Assembly: GCF_004364325.1 (NCBI RefSeq)
Contig: NZ_SOCP01000010.1
Span: forward strand, 1-64,000
DNA length: 64,000 bases
Reading direction: 5' to 3'
Source of the DNA: Actinophytocola oryzae
Lineage (GTDB): Bacteria; Actinomycetota; Actinomycetes; Mycobacteriales; Pseudonocardiaceae
Shown: one piece after another, positions 15,439 to 24,583 of the stretch
How positions within the stretch are numbered: position 1 is the first letter of the stretch
How the letters are laid out: each line of letters begins with the position of its first letter
Program-made: the position numbers and the translations under genes
The notes under the pieces: generated by a model
Database searches by the model: none
What the model saw: the letters and a program-made list of their open reading frames with translations, nothing else
Told to the model about the DNA's origin: nothing

Positions 15439-17505
15439 ATGGAAGCAATCCTGATAGCGGGCGGCGTGGTCGTCGTCGTGCTGCTGCTCGTGCTGATCGC
15501 CATCAGCCGCCTGTACCGCAAGGTGGAGCAGGGCCAGGCGTTGATCGTCAACAAGGTGCGCAGCGCCTACGTCACGTTCACCGGCGGAGTCGTGCTCCCG
15601 GTGCTGCACAAGGCCGAGATGATGGACATCTCCGTCAAGACCATCCACATCCAGCGCACCGGCCAGGACGGCCTGATCTGCCAGGACAACATCCGCGCCG
15701 ACATCCGCATCACGTTCTTCGTGCGGGTCAACAAGACCAGCGAGGACGTCATCAAGGTCGCGCAGGCGATCGGCACGGCCCGCGCCAGCGACCAGCGCAC
15801 GCTCCAGGAGCTGTTCGACGCCAAGTTCTCCGAGGCGCTCAAGACTGTCGGCAAGCACCTCGACTTCGTCGACCTCTACACCAAGCGCAACGAGTTCCGC
15901 GATCGCATCCTCTCGGTGATCGGCACCGACCTCAACGGCTACAGCCTCGAGGACGCGGCCATCGACTACCTCGAGCAGACCCCGATGGCGCAGCTCGACG
16001 CCAGCAACATCCTCGACGCGCAGGGCATCCGCAAGATCACCGAGCTGACGGCGATCGAGCACGTGCGGACCAACGAGTTCCAGCGCAACGAGGAGAAGGA
16101 GATCACCAAGCAGAACGTGGACGCCCGCGAGGCGATCCTCGAGCTGGAACGCAGGCAGGCCGACGCGGAGAACCGGCAGCGCCGGGAGATCGAGACGATG
16201 AAGGCCCGCGAGGAGGCCGAGACCCAGAAGGTGCAGGCGGAGGAGCGGCTCAAGTCGCAGTCCGCGCAGCTGCGCACCGACGAGCAGCTCGGCATCCAGG
16301 ACCAGAACCGGGCCCGCGAGGTCGCCGTCGCGGAGAAGAACCGCGAGCGGGTCATCGCGATCGAGTCCGAGCGCATCGAGAAGGACCGCCTGCTGGAGGT
16401 CGTGGCGCGCGACCGGGAGATCGCGCTCGCCAACGCCGCCAAGGACAAGGAGGTCGAGGTCGAGAAGCGCTCGGTCGCCGAGGTCGTCCGGGAGCGCATC
16501 GCCGTCGACAAGACCGTCGCCGAGCAGGAGGAGAACATCAAGCGCCTCCGCGCGGTCGAGGAGGCAGAGCGCACTCGTCAGGCGGTCATCATCGCCGCGG
16601 AGGCGGAGGCGCAGGAGAACCTCGTCAAGGACATCAAGGCGGCCGAGGCGGCGGAGGCCGCGGCCAAGCACAAGGCACGCGAGGAGCTGACCCTCGCCGA
16701 GGCGCGGCAGCAGACCGCGGACCTCGACGCCCGCGCCAAGATCCGCCTGGCGGAAGGCATCCAGGCCGAAGCGGCAGCGGCGGGTCTCGCCGACGTGCTG
16801 GTCAGGGAGCGTGACGCCGAGGCCGTCGAGAAGGTCGGCCGCGCGGAAGCCGTCGTGGTCAGGGAGAAGGCGCTCGCCAACGCGGAGGGCATCGAGAAGG
16901 TCGGTCGCGCCGAGGCCGTCGCGGACCGTGAGAAGGCGCTCGCCGGCGCCGACGCGCTGCGCGAAAGGCTGAAGGGCGAGGCGGAGGGCCTCACCGAGAA
17001 GGCCGCCGCGATGGCCGCACTCGACGACGCGTCCCGTGGCCACGAGGAGTTCCGGCTGCGGCTGGAGTCGGAGAAGGAGCTGCGGCTCGCGGGCATCCAG
17101 GCGCAGCGCGAGGTCGCCGAGTCGCAGGCCATGGTGCTGGCGGCCGGGCTGGAGAAGGCCGACATCGACATCGTCGGCGGCGAGAGCATGTTCTTCGACA
17201 AGCTCATGGGGTCGATCGCGCTCGGCAAGAGCGTCGACGGGTTCGTGCAGAACTCCGACGTGGCGAGGGCGGTCGCGGGCCCGTACCTCAACGGGGACGC
17301 GAACCTGGCCGAGGACATCAAGCAGATCCTGTCCTCGCTGGGGACCGACGACGTGAAGAACCTGTCCATGTCGGCGATGCTGATGAAGATGATGAAGGAC
17401 GGCGGTCCGCAGGCGTCACGGATCCAGGAGCTGCTCGCGGGCGGCCTGCCCGTGGTGGAGCGGGTGCCTGACTCTCCTGCCGGCGTCATCTCCACCAAGC
17501 CGTGA
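15439..17505 (+). CDS. Flotillin-like (YqiK/SPFH) membrane scaffold protein
   Basis: A 688-residue flotillin. Residues 3-22 form a single membrane helix. The SPFH/band-7 domain covers about 30-200 (VEQGQALIVNKVRSAYVTFTGG; DISVKTIHIQRTGQDGLIC). A very long charged coiled coil, with alternating E/A/R/K runs, covers about 205-570. The C-terminus (about 580-688) contains SMFFDKLMGSIALGKSVDGF, typical of the YqiK branch. Flotillins assemble into oligomeric membrane microdomain scaffolds. A ribosome binding site (AAGGGG) precedes the ATG. The following giant ATPase gene starts inside its stop codon, which strongly suggests that the two products work together. Confidence 0.92.
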   Translation: MEAILIAGGVVVVVLLLVLIAISRLYRKVEQGQALIVNKVRSAYVTFTGGVVLPVLHKAEMMDISVKTIHIQRTGQDGLICQDNIRADIRITFFVRVNKTSEDVIKVAQAIGTARASDQRTLQELFDAKFSEALKTVGKHLDFVDLYTKRNEFRDRILSVIGTDLNGYSLEDAAIDYLEQTPMAQLDASNILDAQGIRKITELTAIEHVRTNEFQRNEEKEITKQNVDAREAILELERRQADAENRQRREIETMKAREEAETQKVQAEERLKSQSAQLRTDEQLGIQDQNRAREVAVAEKNRERVIAIESERIEKDRLLEVVARDREIALANAAKDKEVEVEKRSVAEVVRERIAVDKTVAEQEENIKRLRAVEEAERTRQAVIIAAEAEAQENLVKDIKAAEAAEAAAKHKAREELTLAEARQQTADLDARAKIRLAEGIQAEAAAAGLADVLVRERDAEAVEKVGRAEAVVVREKALANAEGIEKVGRAEAVADREKALAGADALRERLKGEAEGLTEKAAAMAALDDASRGHEEFRLRLESEKELRLAGIQAQREVAESQAMVLAAGLEKADIDIVGGESMFFDKLMGSIALGKSVDGFVQNSDVARAVAGPYLNGDANLAEDIKQILSSLGTDDVKNLSMSAMLMKMMKDGGPQASRIQELLAGGLPVVERVPDSPAGVISTKP

Positions 17506-20500
17506 CCGCCACGGTCACCGCGCCCGCGACGGTCCAGGACGGGCTCGACGCACGTACGTACGAGGTGCTGCGGGCTCGGCTCGCCGACCAGGCCAAGGAG
17601 CTGGCCCGGCGTGCCGAGACCCTCAACACCCGGCGGCTCGAGGCGTTCGGCGCCACCGTGCTGCGGCTCGTCGGCAACGAGCGGATCCGTACCGAGCACA
17701 ACTGCGTGCCGCGTGACATCGTGTCCATCCCGGACGGTGACGGCGACGCCAGTGGGCTGATGTTGTTCGGCTACAACGTCTTCATCGGGCTTCGGCCGGA
17801 GACTACCGTCGACGACGTCTTCTCGCTGCACCGCTTCACCCGCGACGGCGAGGCGTTCCGGTTCGAGGACGCCGGTGGCGAGCGTCCGGAGCTGCTCGCC
17901 GACGAGCGGTTCCGGTGCGAGTTCACCGAGCTGTACCGGTACTACCGGGAGACGCGGCTCATGCAGCTGCGGCCGGTGGAGGGCAAGCTGCTGGCGGTGT
18001 TCCAGACCGGTCCGCGCACCGAGGACATCAAGGTGCTGCGCTGGGCGGTCGGCGCGGACGGCACACTGTCCTATCTGGACAACGTGGGTGAGCGTGACCA
18101 CGTGTTCCCGGCCGCGCACGACTTCGAGTGGACCGAGACCACGCGTGACCACCACGTGCTCGGCCGCCACCCGCACATCTCCGTCGAGGACGAGCTGTTC
18201 ATCGAGACGGTCGGCGGCGACCTGACCGTCAAGATCGAGAACAACACCGAGGTCGGCGAGGGCATCTACCGCGAGCCGGTGGACGAGCCGCTGCAGAGCC
18301 TCGCGGACGCGGACGTTCGGTACGCGCGGGTCGGACCGTTGATCCTGCTGAAGATCCTGCCGTACAACGAGAAGACCTACCGGTACCTGGTGTTCAACAC
18401 CAGGACGAAGACGGTCGTGCGGCTCGACGGCATCGGCCAGGCGTGCCAGCGGCTGCCCGAGGACCAGGGCATCATCTTCCCCGGCGGCTACTACCTTGCC
18501 ACCGGCGTGTCCCGCACGTTCGACACGGAGACCGACGACCTCGAGTTCGAGCGGGTCATCCGGTCGCCCAACGGCGAGGACGTGCTGTACGTCTTCCACG
18601 CGCGTCGCGAAGGCCGGTCGCTTCTCCTGCCGTACAACGTGATCCGCAAGGAGGTCGCGAACCCGCTGCCCTGTCACGGGTACTCGCTGTTCGAGGACGG
18701 CACGCTGGTCGCGTTCCGCGCCACGTCGGAGGAACCGACGCGGGTGCACCCGATGCAGGTGTGGCAGACGCCGTACGTGACGGACTCCTTCGCCGCCGCC
18801 CAGCCGGTCGGCACCGGGCCGCTGGCACGGATCGGCAACGCGGACCTCGTGCGCGGCATCTCCGACTGCCTCTCCGTGACGCGGATGGTCGAGGAGATGG
18901 CGCCGTCGACGCCTGTGTTCGAAGGGCTGATCGCCGCCTGTGCCAGGGCGTTCGACAGCTATCACTGGCTGGGTGAGCAGGAGCTTGGTGACCTGCGTGG
19001 TGCGCTCACCGACGTCCGCGCGACTGCCGAGCAGGTGCTCGCCGAGTTCGAGAACGTCAAGGCACTCACCGACACCGCGGCGGCGGAGCTGGCGAAGACC
19101 GGGGAGGACGTCGCATCGCTCGTGCGGCGGGTGCGGGGCGAGTCGCCGAGGTCCGCGGACGAGTGGGTCGGCCAGTTGGCGGAGCTGCGGCGTGCGCAGG
19201 GACGCTTGGAGACCCTGCGCGAGCTGCGTTACGTGGACACGGCTCGGATCGACGCACACGCGGAGACTCTGAGTTCCGAACTGGACAGTGCCGCGCAGCG
19301 GGCCGTCGAGTTCCTGCAGGGCGAGGACGCGTTCACCGGCTACCACGAGAAGGTCGAGGCGCTCGTCACCGAGGCGTCGGCCATCAGGACCGTCGCCGAG
19401 GCCGGACCGGTCACCTCGCGGCTCGCCGAGCAGGCCGCCGGGCTGGAGATCGTCACCGAGGTCGTCGGCTCGCTGGACATCGGCGACGCGACCGTGCGCA
19501 CGAAGATCCTGGAACGCGTCGGCGAGGTGCTCGGCGGGGTCAACCGTGCGCGGGCCACCGTGGACGGTCGGCGCCGCGAGCTGCTCGCGACGGAGGGTCG
19601 GGCGGCGTTCGCGGCCGAGTTCGCGTTGCTCGGACAGTCGATCACGGGCGCGCTCGCGGTCGCGGACACGCCACGCAAGTGCGACGAGCAGCTCGGCAGG
19701 CTGCTGCTCCAGCTGGAGAACCTCGAATCGCGGTTCAGCGAGTTCGACGACTTCCTCGTCGAGCTGACCGCGAAGCGCACCGACGTCTACGAGGCGTTCT
19801 CGTCACGCAAGCAGGCACTGGTCGACGAACAGGCCCGGCGTGCCGACCGGCTGGTCGACTCGGCCTCCCGGATCCTGACCAGCATCACCCGCCGCGTGGC
19901 CACATTGTCCACAGTGGACGATATCAACACGTACTTCGCGTCCGACCCCATGGTCGCGAAGGTGCGGTCGGTCGCCGACGACCTGCGTGCCCTCGACGAC
20001 ACCGTGCGCGCGGAGGAACTGGACGGCAGGCTCAAGGCGGCCCGCCAGGAGGCGGCCCGCTCGCTGCGGGACCGTGCGGACCTGTTCGGTGACGGCGGCG
20101 AGACGGTTCGTCTCGGTCGGCACCGGTTCGCCGTGAACACGCAGGCCGTCGACCTGACGCTGGTGCCGAAGGACGGCGAGATGGCGCTGGCCGTCACCGG
20201 TACCGACTTCCGCACGGTGGTGCGGGATGCCGAGTTCGGCTCGACGAAGGATTTCTGGGACCAGTTCCTGGTGTCGGAGACGGCTGACGTGTACCGGGCC
20301 GAGTACCTCGCGACCTCGGTGCTGGCCGAGGGTGTCGCGGACGACGCGGACGTGCTCGACGTGGTCCGCCGCGCGGCCGAGTCCCGCTACGACGAGGGCT
20401 ACGAGCGCGGCGTGCACGACCACGATGCCGCGGCAATCCTCGAGGTGCTCCAGCGGTTGCTTGCGGGCGCCGGTCTGCTGCGTTACCCGGCCGCGGAACG

Positions 20501-22391
20501 CGCGCTGGCGCAGCTGTTCTGGGCGCACGGCGTCTCCGACGATGTCCGCAAGGTGTGGTCGACCCGTGCGGGTTCGCTGGCGCGAGCACGGAAGGCGTTC
20601 GGCCCGGTCCCGGCGATCGCCTCGCTGTGCGCGGAGCTGGCCGTCGCGATCGACCGGTTCCCTCTGGCGACCGGGAATTCCGCACTGGCCGCCGAGTACC
20701 TGTTCGAGGAGCTGGGTGCCACCCCGCTCGGTTTCGTGACCAGCGCGGGTGCGCGGACCCTCGTCGAGCGGTTCCGCCGCGCGTTGGGCGGCCGCCGCGA
20801 GTTCGACGACGACCTGCGTGCCCTCGACGACCTCGAGGCGAGGTACCAGCTCGCCACCGCGTGGCTGTCCGCCTTCGTGTCCACACAGGACGAGCTGCCT
20901 GCCGACGAGCTGCCGGAGGCCGTGGCGCTGCTGCTGTGCGACCTGCCGAGGCACGACTCGTCCGCGGCCGTGACCGCCACGGTCGAGGGGCTGCTCGGCG
21001 CACATCCCCGTGTGGTGGGTGGCCGCATGACCGTGCGGCTCGACGAGATCCTGGCCAGGACCAGGACGTTCCGGCTCGACCGGGTGCCTGCGTTCCGGGC
21101 GTACCAGAAGCACCGCAACGAGCTGCTGACCAGGGAGCGCGCCAGGCTGCGGCTGGAGGAGTTCGCGCCGAAGGTCATGAGCGCGTTCGTGCGCAACAAG
21201 CTGCTCGACGAGGTCTACCTGCCGCTGATCGGCGACAACCTCGCCAAGCAGCTCGGCGCGGTCGGTGAGGCGAAGCGCACCGATCAGATGGGCCTGCTGC
21301 TGCTCATCTCCCCGCCCGGCTACGGCAAGACGACGCTCATGGAGTACGTCGCGAACCGGCTCGGGCTGGTGTTCGTCAAGGTCAACGGCCCCGCGCTCGG
21401 CCACGACGTCACGTCGCTCGACCCGGCCGACGCACCCAACGCGACCGCGCGCCAGGAGGTCGAGAAGATCTCGTTCGCGCTGGAGCTGGGCAACAACGTG
21501 TTGTTGTACCTGGACGACATCCAGCACACGTCACCGGAGCTGCTGCAGAAGTTCATCTCGCTGTGTGACGCGCAGCGCAGGATGGAGGGTGTGTGGGAGG
21601 GCCGCACCAGGACCTACGACCTGCGCGGCAAGCGGTTCGCGGTGTGCATGGCGGGCAACCCGTACACCGAGGCAGGCAAACGGTTCCGCATTCCCGACAT
21701 GCTGGCCAACCGCGCGGACGTGTGGAACCTCGGTGACGTGCTGTCCGGCCGCGAGGACGAGTTCGCGTTGAGCTACCTGGAGAACTCGCTGACGTCCAAC
21801 CAGGTGCTGTCCCCACTGTCCACACGCGACAGAGGAGATCTGGAGCTGCTCCTCAGGCTCGCGCGTGGCGAGGAGGTCCGGTCCGACCGGCTGTCGCACC
21901 CGTACTCGGCGGTGGAGCTGGACCAGCTCACCTCCGTGCTGCGCAAGCTGCTGCGGGTGCAGGAGGTCGTGCTGGCCAACAACAAGGCCTACATCGCCTC
22001 GGCGGCGCAGGCGGACTCGTCACGCACCGAGCCGCCGTTCCTGCTGCAGGGTTCGTACCGAAACATGAACAAGCTGGCCGAGCGCATTGTGCCCGCGATG
22101 AATGATCAGGAATTGGAAGCGGCGATCGACGACCACTACGCGGGCGAGGCGCAGACGTTGACATCAGGCGCGGAAGCCAACCTGCTGAAGCTGGCCGAGC
22201 TGCGTGGCAGCCTGACCCCCGAGATGGCCGCGCGCTGGACGGACGTCAAGGCGGCTTACCTGCGGGACAAGGCGTTGGGCGGCGCGGAGGACGATCCGAT
22301 GGTGCGTGCGGTCGGTGCGGTCGGCCTGCTCGCGGACCGGGTGGCCGCGGTGGAATCGGCGATTACCAGGGCAAGTCAACGAATTGGTTGA
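17502..22391 (+). CDS. Giant DUF3686-type coiled-coil AAA ATPase
   Basis: A 1,629-residue cytoplasmic protein. The N-terminal part (about 1-460) resembles the DUF3686 'DNA repair ATPase' family (RIRTEHNCVPRDIVSIPDGD; GYNVFIGLRPETTVDDVFSL). The middle (about 480-900) is helical and coiled-coil rich. A C-terminal AAA module has Walker A PPGYGKTT (1271-1278, lysine K1276) and Walker B LLYLDDIQ (around 1338), followed by an AVCMAGNPYTEAGKRFRIPD sensor-like stretch. The 'DNA repair' name rests on weak annotation tradition; nothing visible here binds DNA. GTG at 17502 overlaps the flotillin stop by four bases, indicating coupled synthesis. It may be a motor or unfoldase working on the flotillin membrane domain. 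Confidence 0.82.
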   Translation: MTATVTAPATVQDGLDARTYEVLRARLADQAKELARRAETLNTRRLEAFGATVLRLVGNERIRTEHNCVPRDIVSIPDGDGDASGLMLFGYNVFIGLRPETTVDDVFSLHRFTRDGEAFRFEDAGGERPELLADERFRCEFTELYRYYRETRLMQLRPVEGKLLAVFQTGPRTEDIKVLRWAVGADGTLSYLDNVGERDHVFPAAHDFEWTETTRDHHVLGRHPHISVEDELFIETVGGDLTVKIENNTEVGEGIYREPVDEPLQSLADADVRYARVGPLILLKILPYNEKTYRYLVFNTRTKTVVRLDGIGQACQRLPEDQGIIFPGGYYLATGVSRTFDTETDDLEFERVIRSPNGEDVLYVFHARREGRSLLLPYNVIRKEVANPLPCHGYSLFEDGTLVAFRATSEEPTRVHPMQVWQTPYVTDSFAAAQPVGTGPLARIGNADLVRGISDCLSVTRMVEEMAPSTPVFEGLIAACARAFDSYHWLGEQELGDLRGALTDVRATAEQVLAEFENVKALTDTAAAELAKTGEDVASLVRRVRGESPRSADEWVGQLAELRRAQGRLETLRELRYVDTARIDAHAETLSSELDSAAQRAVEFLQGEDAFTGYHEKVEALVTEASAIRTVAEAGPVTSRLAEQAAGLEIVTEVVGSLDIGDATVRTKILERVGEVLGGVNRARATVDGRRRELLATEGRAAFAAEFALLGQSITGALAVADTPRKCDEQLGRLLLQLENLESRFSEFDDFLVELTAKRTDVYEAFSSRKQALVDEQARRADRLVDSASRILTSITRRVATLSTVDDINTYFASDPMVAKVRSVADDLRALDDTVRAEELDGRLKAARQEAARSLRDRADLFGDGGETVRLGRHRFAVNTQAVDLTLVPKDGEMALAVTGTDFRTVVRDAEFGSTKDFWDQFLVSETADVYRAEYLATSVLAEGVADDADVLDVVRRAAESRYDEGYERGVHDHDAAAILEVLQRLLAGAGLLRYPAAERALAQLFWAHGVSDDVRKVWSTRAGSLARARKAFGPVPAIASLCAELAVAIDRFPLATGNSALAAEYLFEELGATPLGFVTSAGARTLVERFRRALGGRREFDDDLRALDDLEARYQLATAWLSAFVSTQDELPADELPEAVALLLCDLPRHDSSAAVTATVEGLLGAHPRVVGGRMTVRLDEILARTRTFRLDRVPAFRAYQKHRNELLTRERARLRLEEFAPKVMSAFVRNKLLDEVYLPLIGDNLAKQLGAVGEAKRTDQMGLLLLISPPGYGKTTLMEYVANRLGLVFVKVNGPALGHDVTSLDPADAPNATARQEVEKISFALELGNNVLLYLDDIQHTSPELLQKFISLCDAQRRMEGVWEGRTRTYDLRGKRFAVCMAGNPYTEAGKRFRIPDMLANRADVWNLGDVLSGREDEFALSYLENSLTSNQVLSPLSTRDRGDLELLLRLARGEEVRSDRLSHPYSAVELDQLTSVLRKLLRVQEVVLANNKAYIASAAQADSSRTEPPFLLQGSYRNMNKLAERIVPAMNDQELEAAIDDHYAGEAQTLTSGAEANLLKLAELRGSLTPEMAARWTDVKAAYLRDKALGGAEDDPMVRAVGAVGLLADRVAAVESAITRASQRIG

Positions 22392-22507
22392 CACCGTGCC
22401 CGACTGTGCGGCAATCCGTAGATATTCCGGTGGACGTGCTCGACACGCGTAACCTGTCGGCCGATAAAGTATGTGAAGGGGAGTCGCAAAACCGAGACAG
22501 GTGAGTC

Positions 22508-22999
22508 ATGCTGGCGAAGGACTTCGCCGACAGCCATCCGGTGATCACCGCACTGCTGATCGTGGTCGCGCTCGCTCTGGTCGCCGTGGCCGTGTTGTTC
22601 CAGCAACCGATCGAACGGCTGCTCGACCGCCTACTGCGAGCACCTTGCGAGGACGGGCCGCCGTCGTCCGGCGCGCTGTGGGTGGACGACCGGCCGGACC
22701 ACAACGCGCGGCTGCTCAACAGCCTGCGTGGCCAGGGAGTTCGGCTCGACGTGGCGTGCAGCACCGCGGAGGCGGTCGACCGCCTCCGCGAGCACACCTA
22801 CGCGATCATCGTCTCGGACATGAGCCGCATCGAGGACGGCGACACGGTTCTGCGTGAGCTGGAGCGGGCGAGCCGCCAGGCGCCGGTCGTCATCTTCAGT
22901 CCCTTCACCGAAACTTCCGAGCTGTACAGCGACCGTGCGGTCGTCTCCTCGGAGGCGGAGATCAAGGAATGGCTGCGGGCGGTTCACCTCCTGCCATAA
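22508..22999 (+). CDS. Membrane-anchored receiver-like protein without output domain
   Basis: A 163-residue protein with one N-terminal membrane helix (about 12-31), a short basic linker and then a receiver-like fold: ALWVDDRPDHN (acid pair D60/D61), phospho-acceptor candidate D104 in AIIVSDMSR, and APVVIFSPF. The characteristic receiver lysine after the last strand is not evident. The LWVDDRP variant is seen in receiver-like domains outside classical two-component pairs. No kinase gene is adjacent. It lies 116 bases after the giant ATPase gene on the same strand, so it may belong to that group. Confidence 0.78.
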   Translation: MLAKDFADSHPVITALLIVVALALVAVAVLFQQPIERLLDRLLRAPCEDGPPSSGALWVDDRPDHNARLLNSLRGQGVRLDVACSTAEAVDRLREHTYAIIVSDMSRIEDGDTVLRELERASRQAPVVIFSPFTETSELYSDRAVVSSEAEIKEWLRAVHLLP

Positions 23000-23002
23000 C
23001 GA

Positions 23003-24142
23003 CTACACCTTGTCCAACGCCTGGCCGAAGTCCGCCAGCAGGTCCTCCGCGTCCTCGATGCCCACGGACAGGCGGACCAGGTCGTCCGTGATGCCGGTCG
23101 CGGCACGGTCCTCCGGCGTCATGCCGGCGTGCGACGTCGCGGCAGGCCTCGTGATCAACGTCTCCACCCCGCCGAGGCTGGGTGCCACGGCAGGCAGGGT
23201 CAGTGCGGCGAAGAACTCCTCGGTGGCCTCGACCCCGCCCGCCAGCCGGAAGCTCAGCATCCCGCCGAAGCCGTTCAGCAACTCGCCCGCGTGGGCGTGG
23301 TCGGGATGGTCGGGCAGCCCCGCGTAGTTCACGGCCACCACCTTCGGGGACGACGACAGGAACGACGCGAGCGCCAGGGCGTTCGCGTTCTGCTGACGGA
23401 CCCGCACCCCCAGCGTCTTGAGGCTGCGGGCAAGGAGGTAGCCGGCGTGCGGGTCGAGGCTGCCGCCGTAGAGGTTGAGCGTGTGGCGAACCCGCTCGAC
23501 CAGCTCGCCCGATCCCGCGACGGAGCCGGCGACCAGGTCGGAGTGGCCGTTCAGGTACTTGGTGGCACTGTTGAACACGAGGTCGAAGCCCGCGACGACG
23601 GGCCGGAAGTTGACCGGTGAGGCGAAGGTGTTGTCCACCACGCTGACGATCCCGTGCTCCCTGGCGAAGGCCACGACCTCACGCAGCCGGGCAACGCGCA
23701 TCAGGGGGTTGGTGATGGTCTCGACCAGCACTGCCTTCGTGTTGTCCCGCACGGCCCAGGACGAGGGGTCCTGCGGGTCGATCGCCGTGTACTCCCAGCC
23801 CAACCGTGCGGCGTGGGCGGTGACGAAGTCGTAGGTGCCCCCGTAGAGGACGTCGCTGACCAGGAGGTGGTCACCCGCGCCGAGGAGCGTGTGCAGGATC
23901 GTCGTGACCGCGGCCATGCCCGACGACGTGGCCACGGCCGCCTCCGCACCCTCGAGCGCGGCGAGCTTGTCGTGCAGGTAGGTCTGCGACGGCGTCGAGT
24001 TCAGCCGGTGGTACTTGATGTCGTGGTAGCCCTCGCCGGGCTCACTCGTGAACACCGTGCCCTGGAAGATCGGGAACACGACAGAGCCCTCCGGCCCCGG
24101 CACCCGCTCGCCCCCGTGCACCGCGAGTGTGTCGAATCGCAT
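23003..24142 (-). CDS. PLP-dependent Cys/Met metabolism enzyme (cystathionine gamma-lyase/synthase type)
   Basis: A 379-residue fold-type I PLP enzyme of the Cys/Met family. Landmarks: the cofactor-binding ATSSGMAAVTTILHTLL, the aspartate of VVDNTFASP, the Schiff-base lysine in SATKYLNGHSDLVAGSV, and the C-terminal LTLPAVAPSLGGVETLITRPA with a serine-leucine-glycine-glycine turn that positions the substrate carboxylate. Whether it is a gamma-synthase, gamma-lyase or methionine gamma-lyase cannot be decided by eye. It ends convergently three bases after the receiver-like gene and appears to be monocistronic. Confidence 0.9.
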   Translation of the reverse strand: MRFDTLAVHGGERVPGPEGSVVFPIFQGTVFTSEPGEGYHDIKYHRLNSTPSQTYLHDKLAALEGAEAAVATSSGMAAVTTILHTLLGAGDHLLVSDVLYGGTYDFVTAHAARLGWEYTAIDPQDPSSWAVRDNTKAVLVETITNPLMRVARLREVVAFAREHGIVSVVDNTFASPVNFRPVVAGFDLVFNSATKYLNGHSDLVAGSVAGSGELVERVRHTLNLYGGSLDPHAGYLLARSLKTLGVRVRQQNANALALASFLSSSPKVVAVNYAGLPDHPDHAHAGELLNGFGGMLSFRLAGGVEATEEFFAALTLPAVAPSLGGVETLITRPAATSHAGMTPEDRAATGITDDLVRLSVGIEDAEDLLADFGQALDKV

Positions 24143-24175
24143 GTGGACCTCCTCCTGATCGTCTCCGAGCCGAGC

Positions 24176-24523
24176 CTACGTCCGGCCCATCCCGAGCACG
24201 AGCGTGGCGACGGCCAGCGCGAAGAACACCCCGGGGTAGGCGATGTTGTGGAAGACGCGGGCGCGGGCGTGCACGGCCAGCGCGCCCGCGAAGAACAGCA
24301 CGAGCCCGACCGCGGCGGCCAAACCGACCACGTCCATGGCCAGACCGACGACGAGTCCTACCGCACCGGCCGCCTTGAGCAACCCGAGCGGCACGACCCA
24401 GCGCGGTGGGATGCCGAGCTCGGCCGAGTTGTCGAGCACGAACCGCGCGCGGGTGAGGTCGGCAACGGCCGCGGCCAGGTTGAACACGATCGTCACACCC
24501 GCGACGACGAGGTAGAGGGACAT
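24176..24523 (-). CDS. DoxX-like small membrane protein
   Basis: A 115-residue protein with four predicted membrane helices and the DoxX-type pattern FVLDNSAELGIPPRWVVPLGLLKAAGAVGLVVGL in its second quarter. Related proteins are integral membrane proteins, some linked to respiration or thiol-oxidant stress; function here is unknown. Start ATG at 24523 is chosen because the first helix begins right after it; an ATG at 24553 is possible. It is divergent from a LysR gene 60 bases away, which is its likely regulator. Confidence 0.82.
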   Translation of the reverse strand: MSLYLVVAGVTIVFNLAAAVADLTRARFVLDNSAELGIPPRWVVPLGLLKAAGAVGLVVGLAMDVVGLAAAVGLVLFFAGALAVHARARVFHNIAYPGVFFALAVATLVLGMGRT

Positions 24524-24583
24524 GCGCCCAGTCGACCCGCGTTCCGGCGCCATGGCCAATACCTGCGTCGATAACCTGGCGGC

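Noticed and set aside
16578..19346. 922-codon open frame on the minus strand
   Set aside because: Antisense to flotillin and the giant ATPase, which have clear domains and overlapping start and stop codons.
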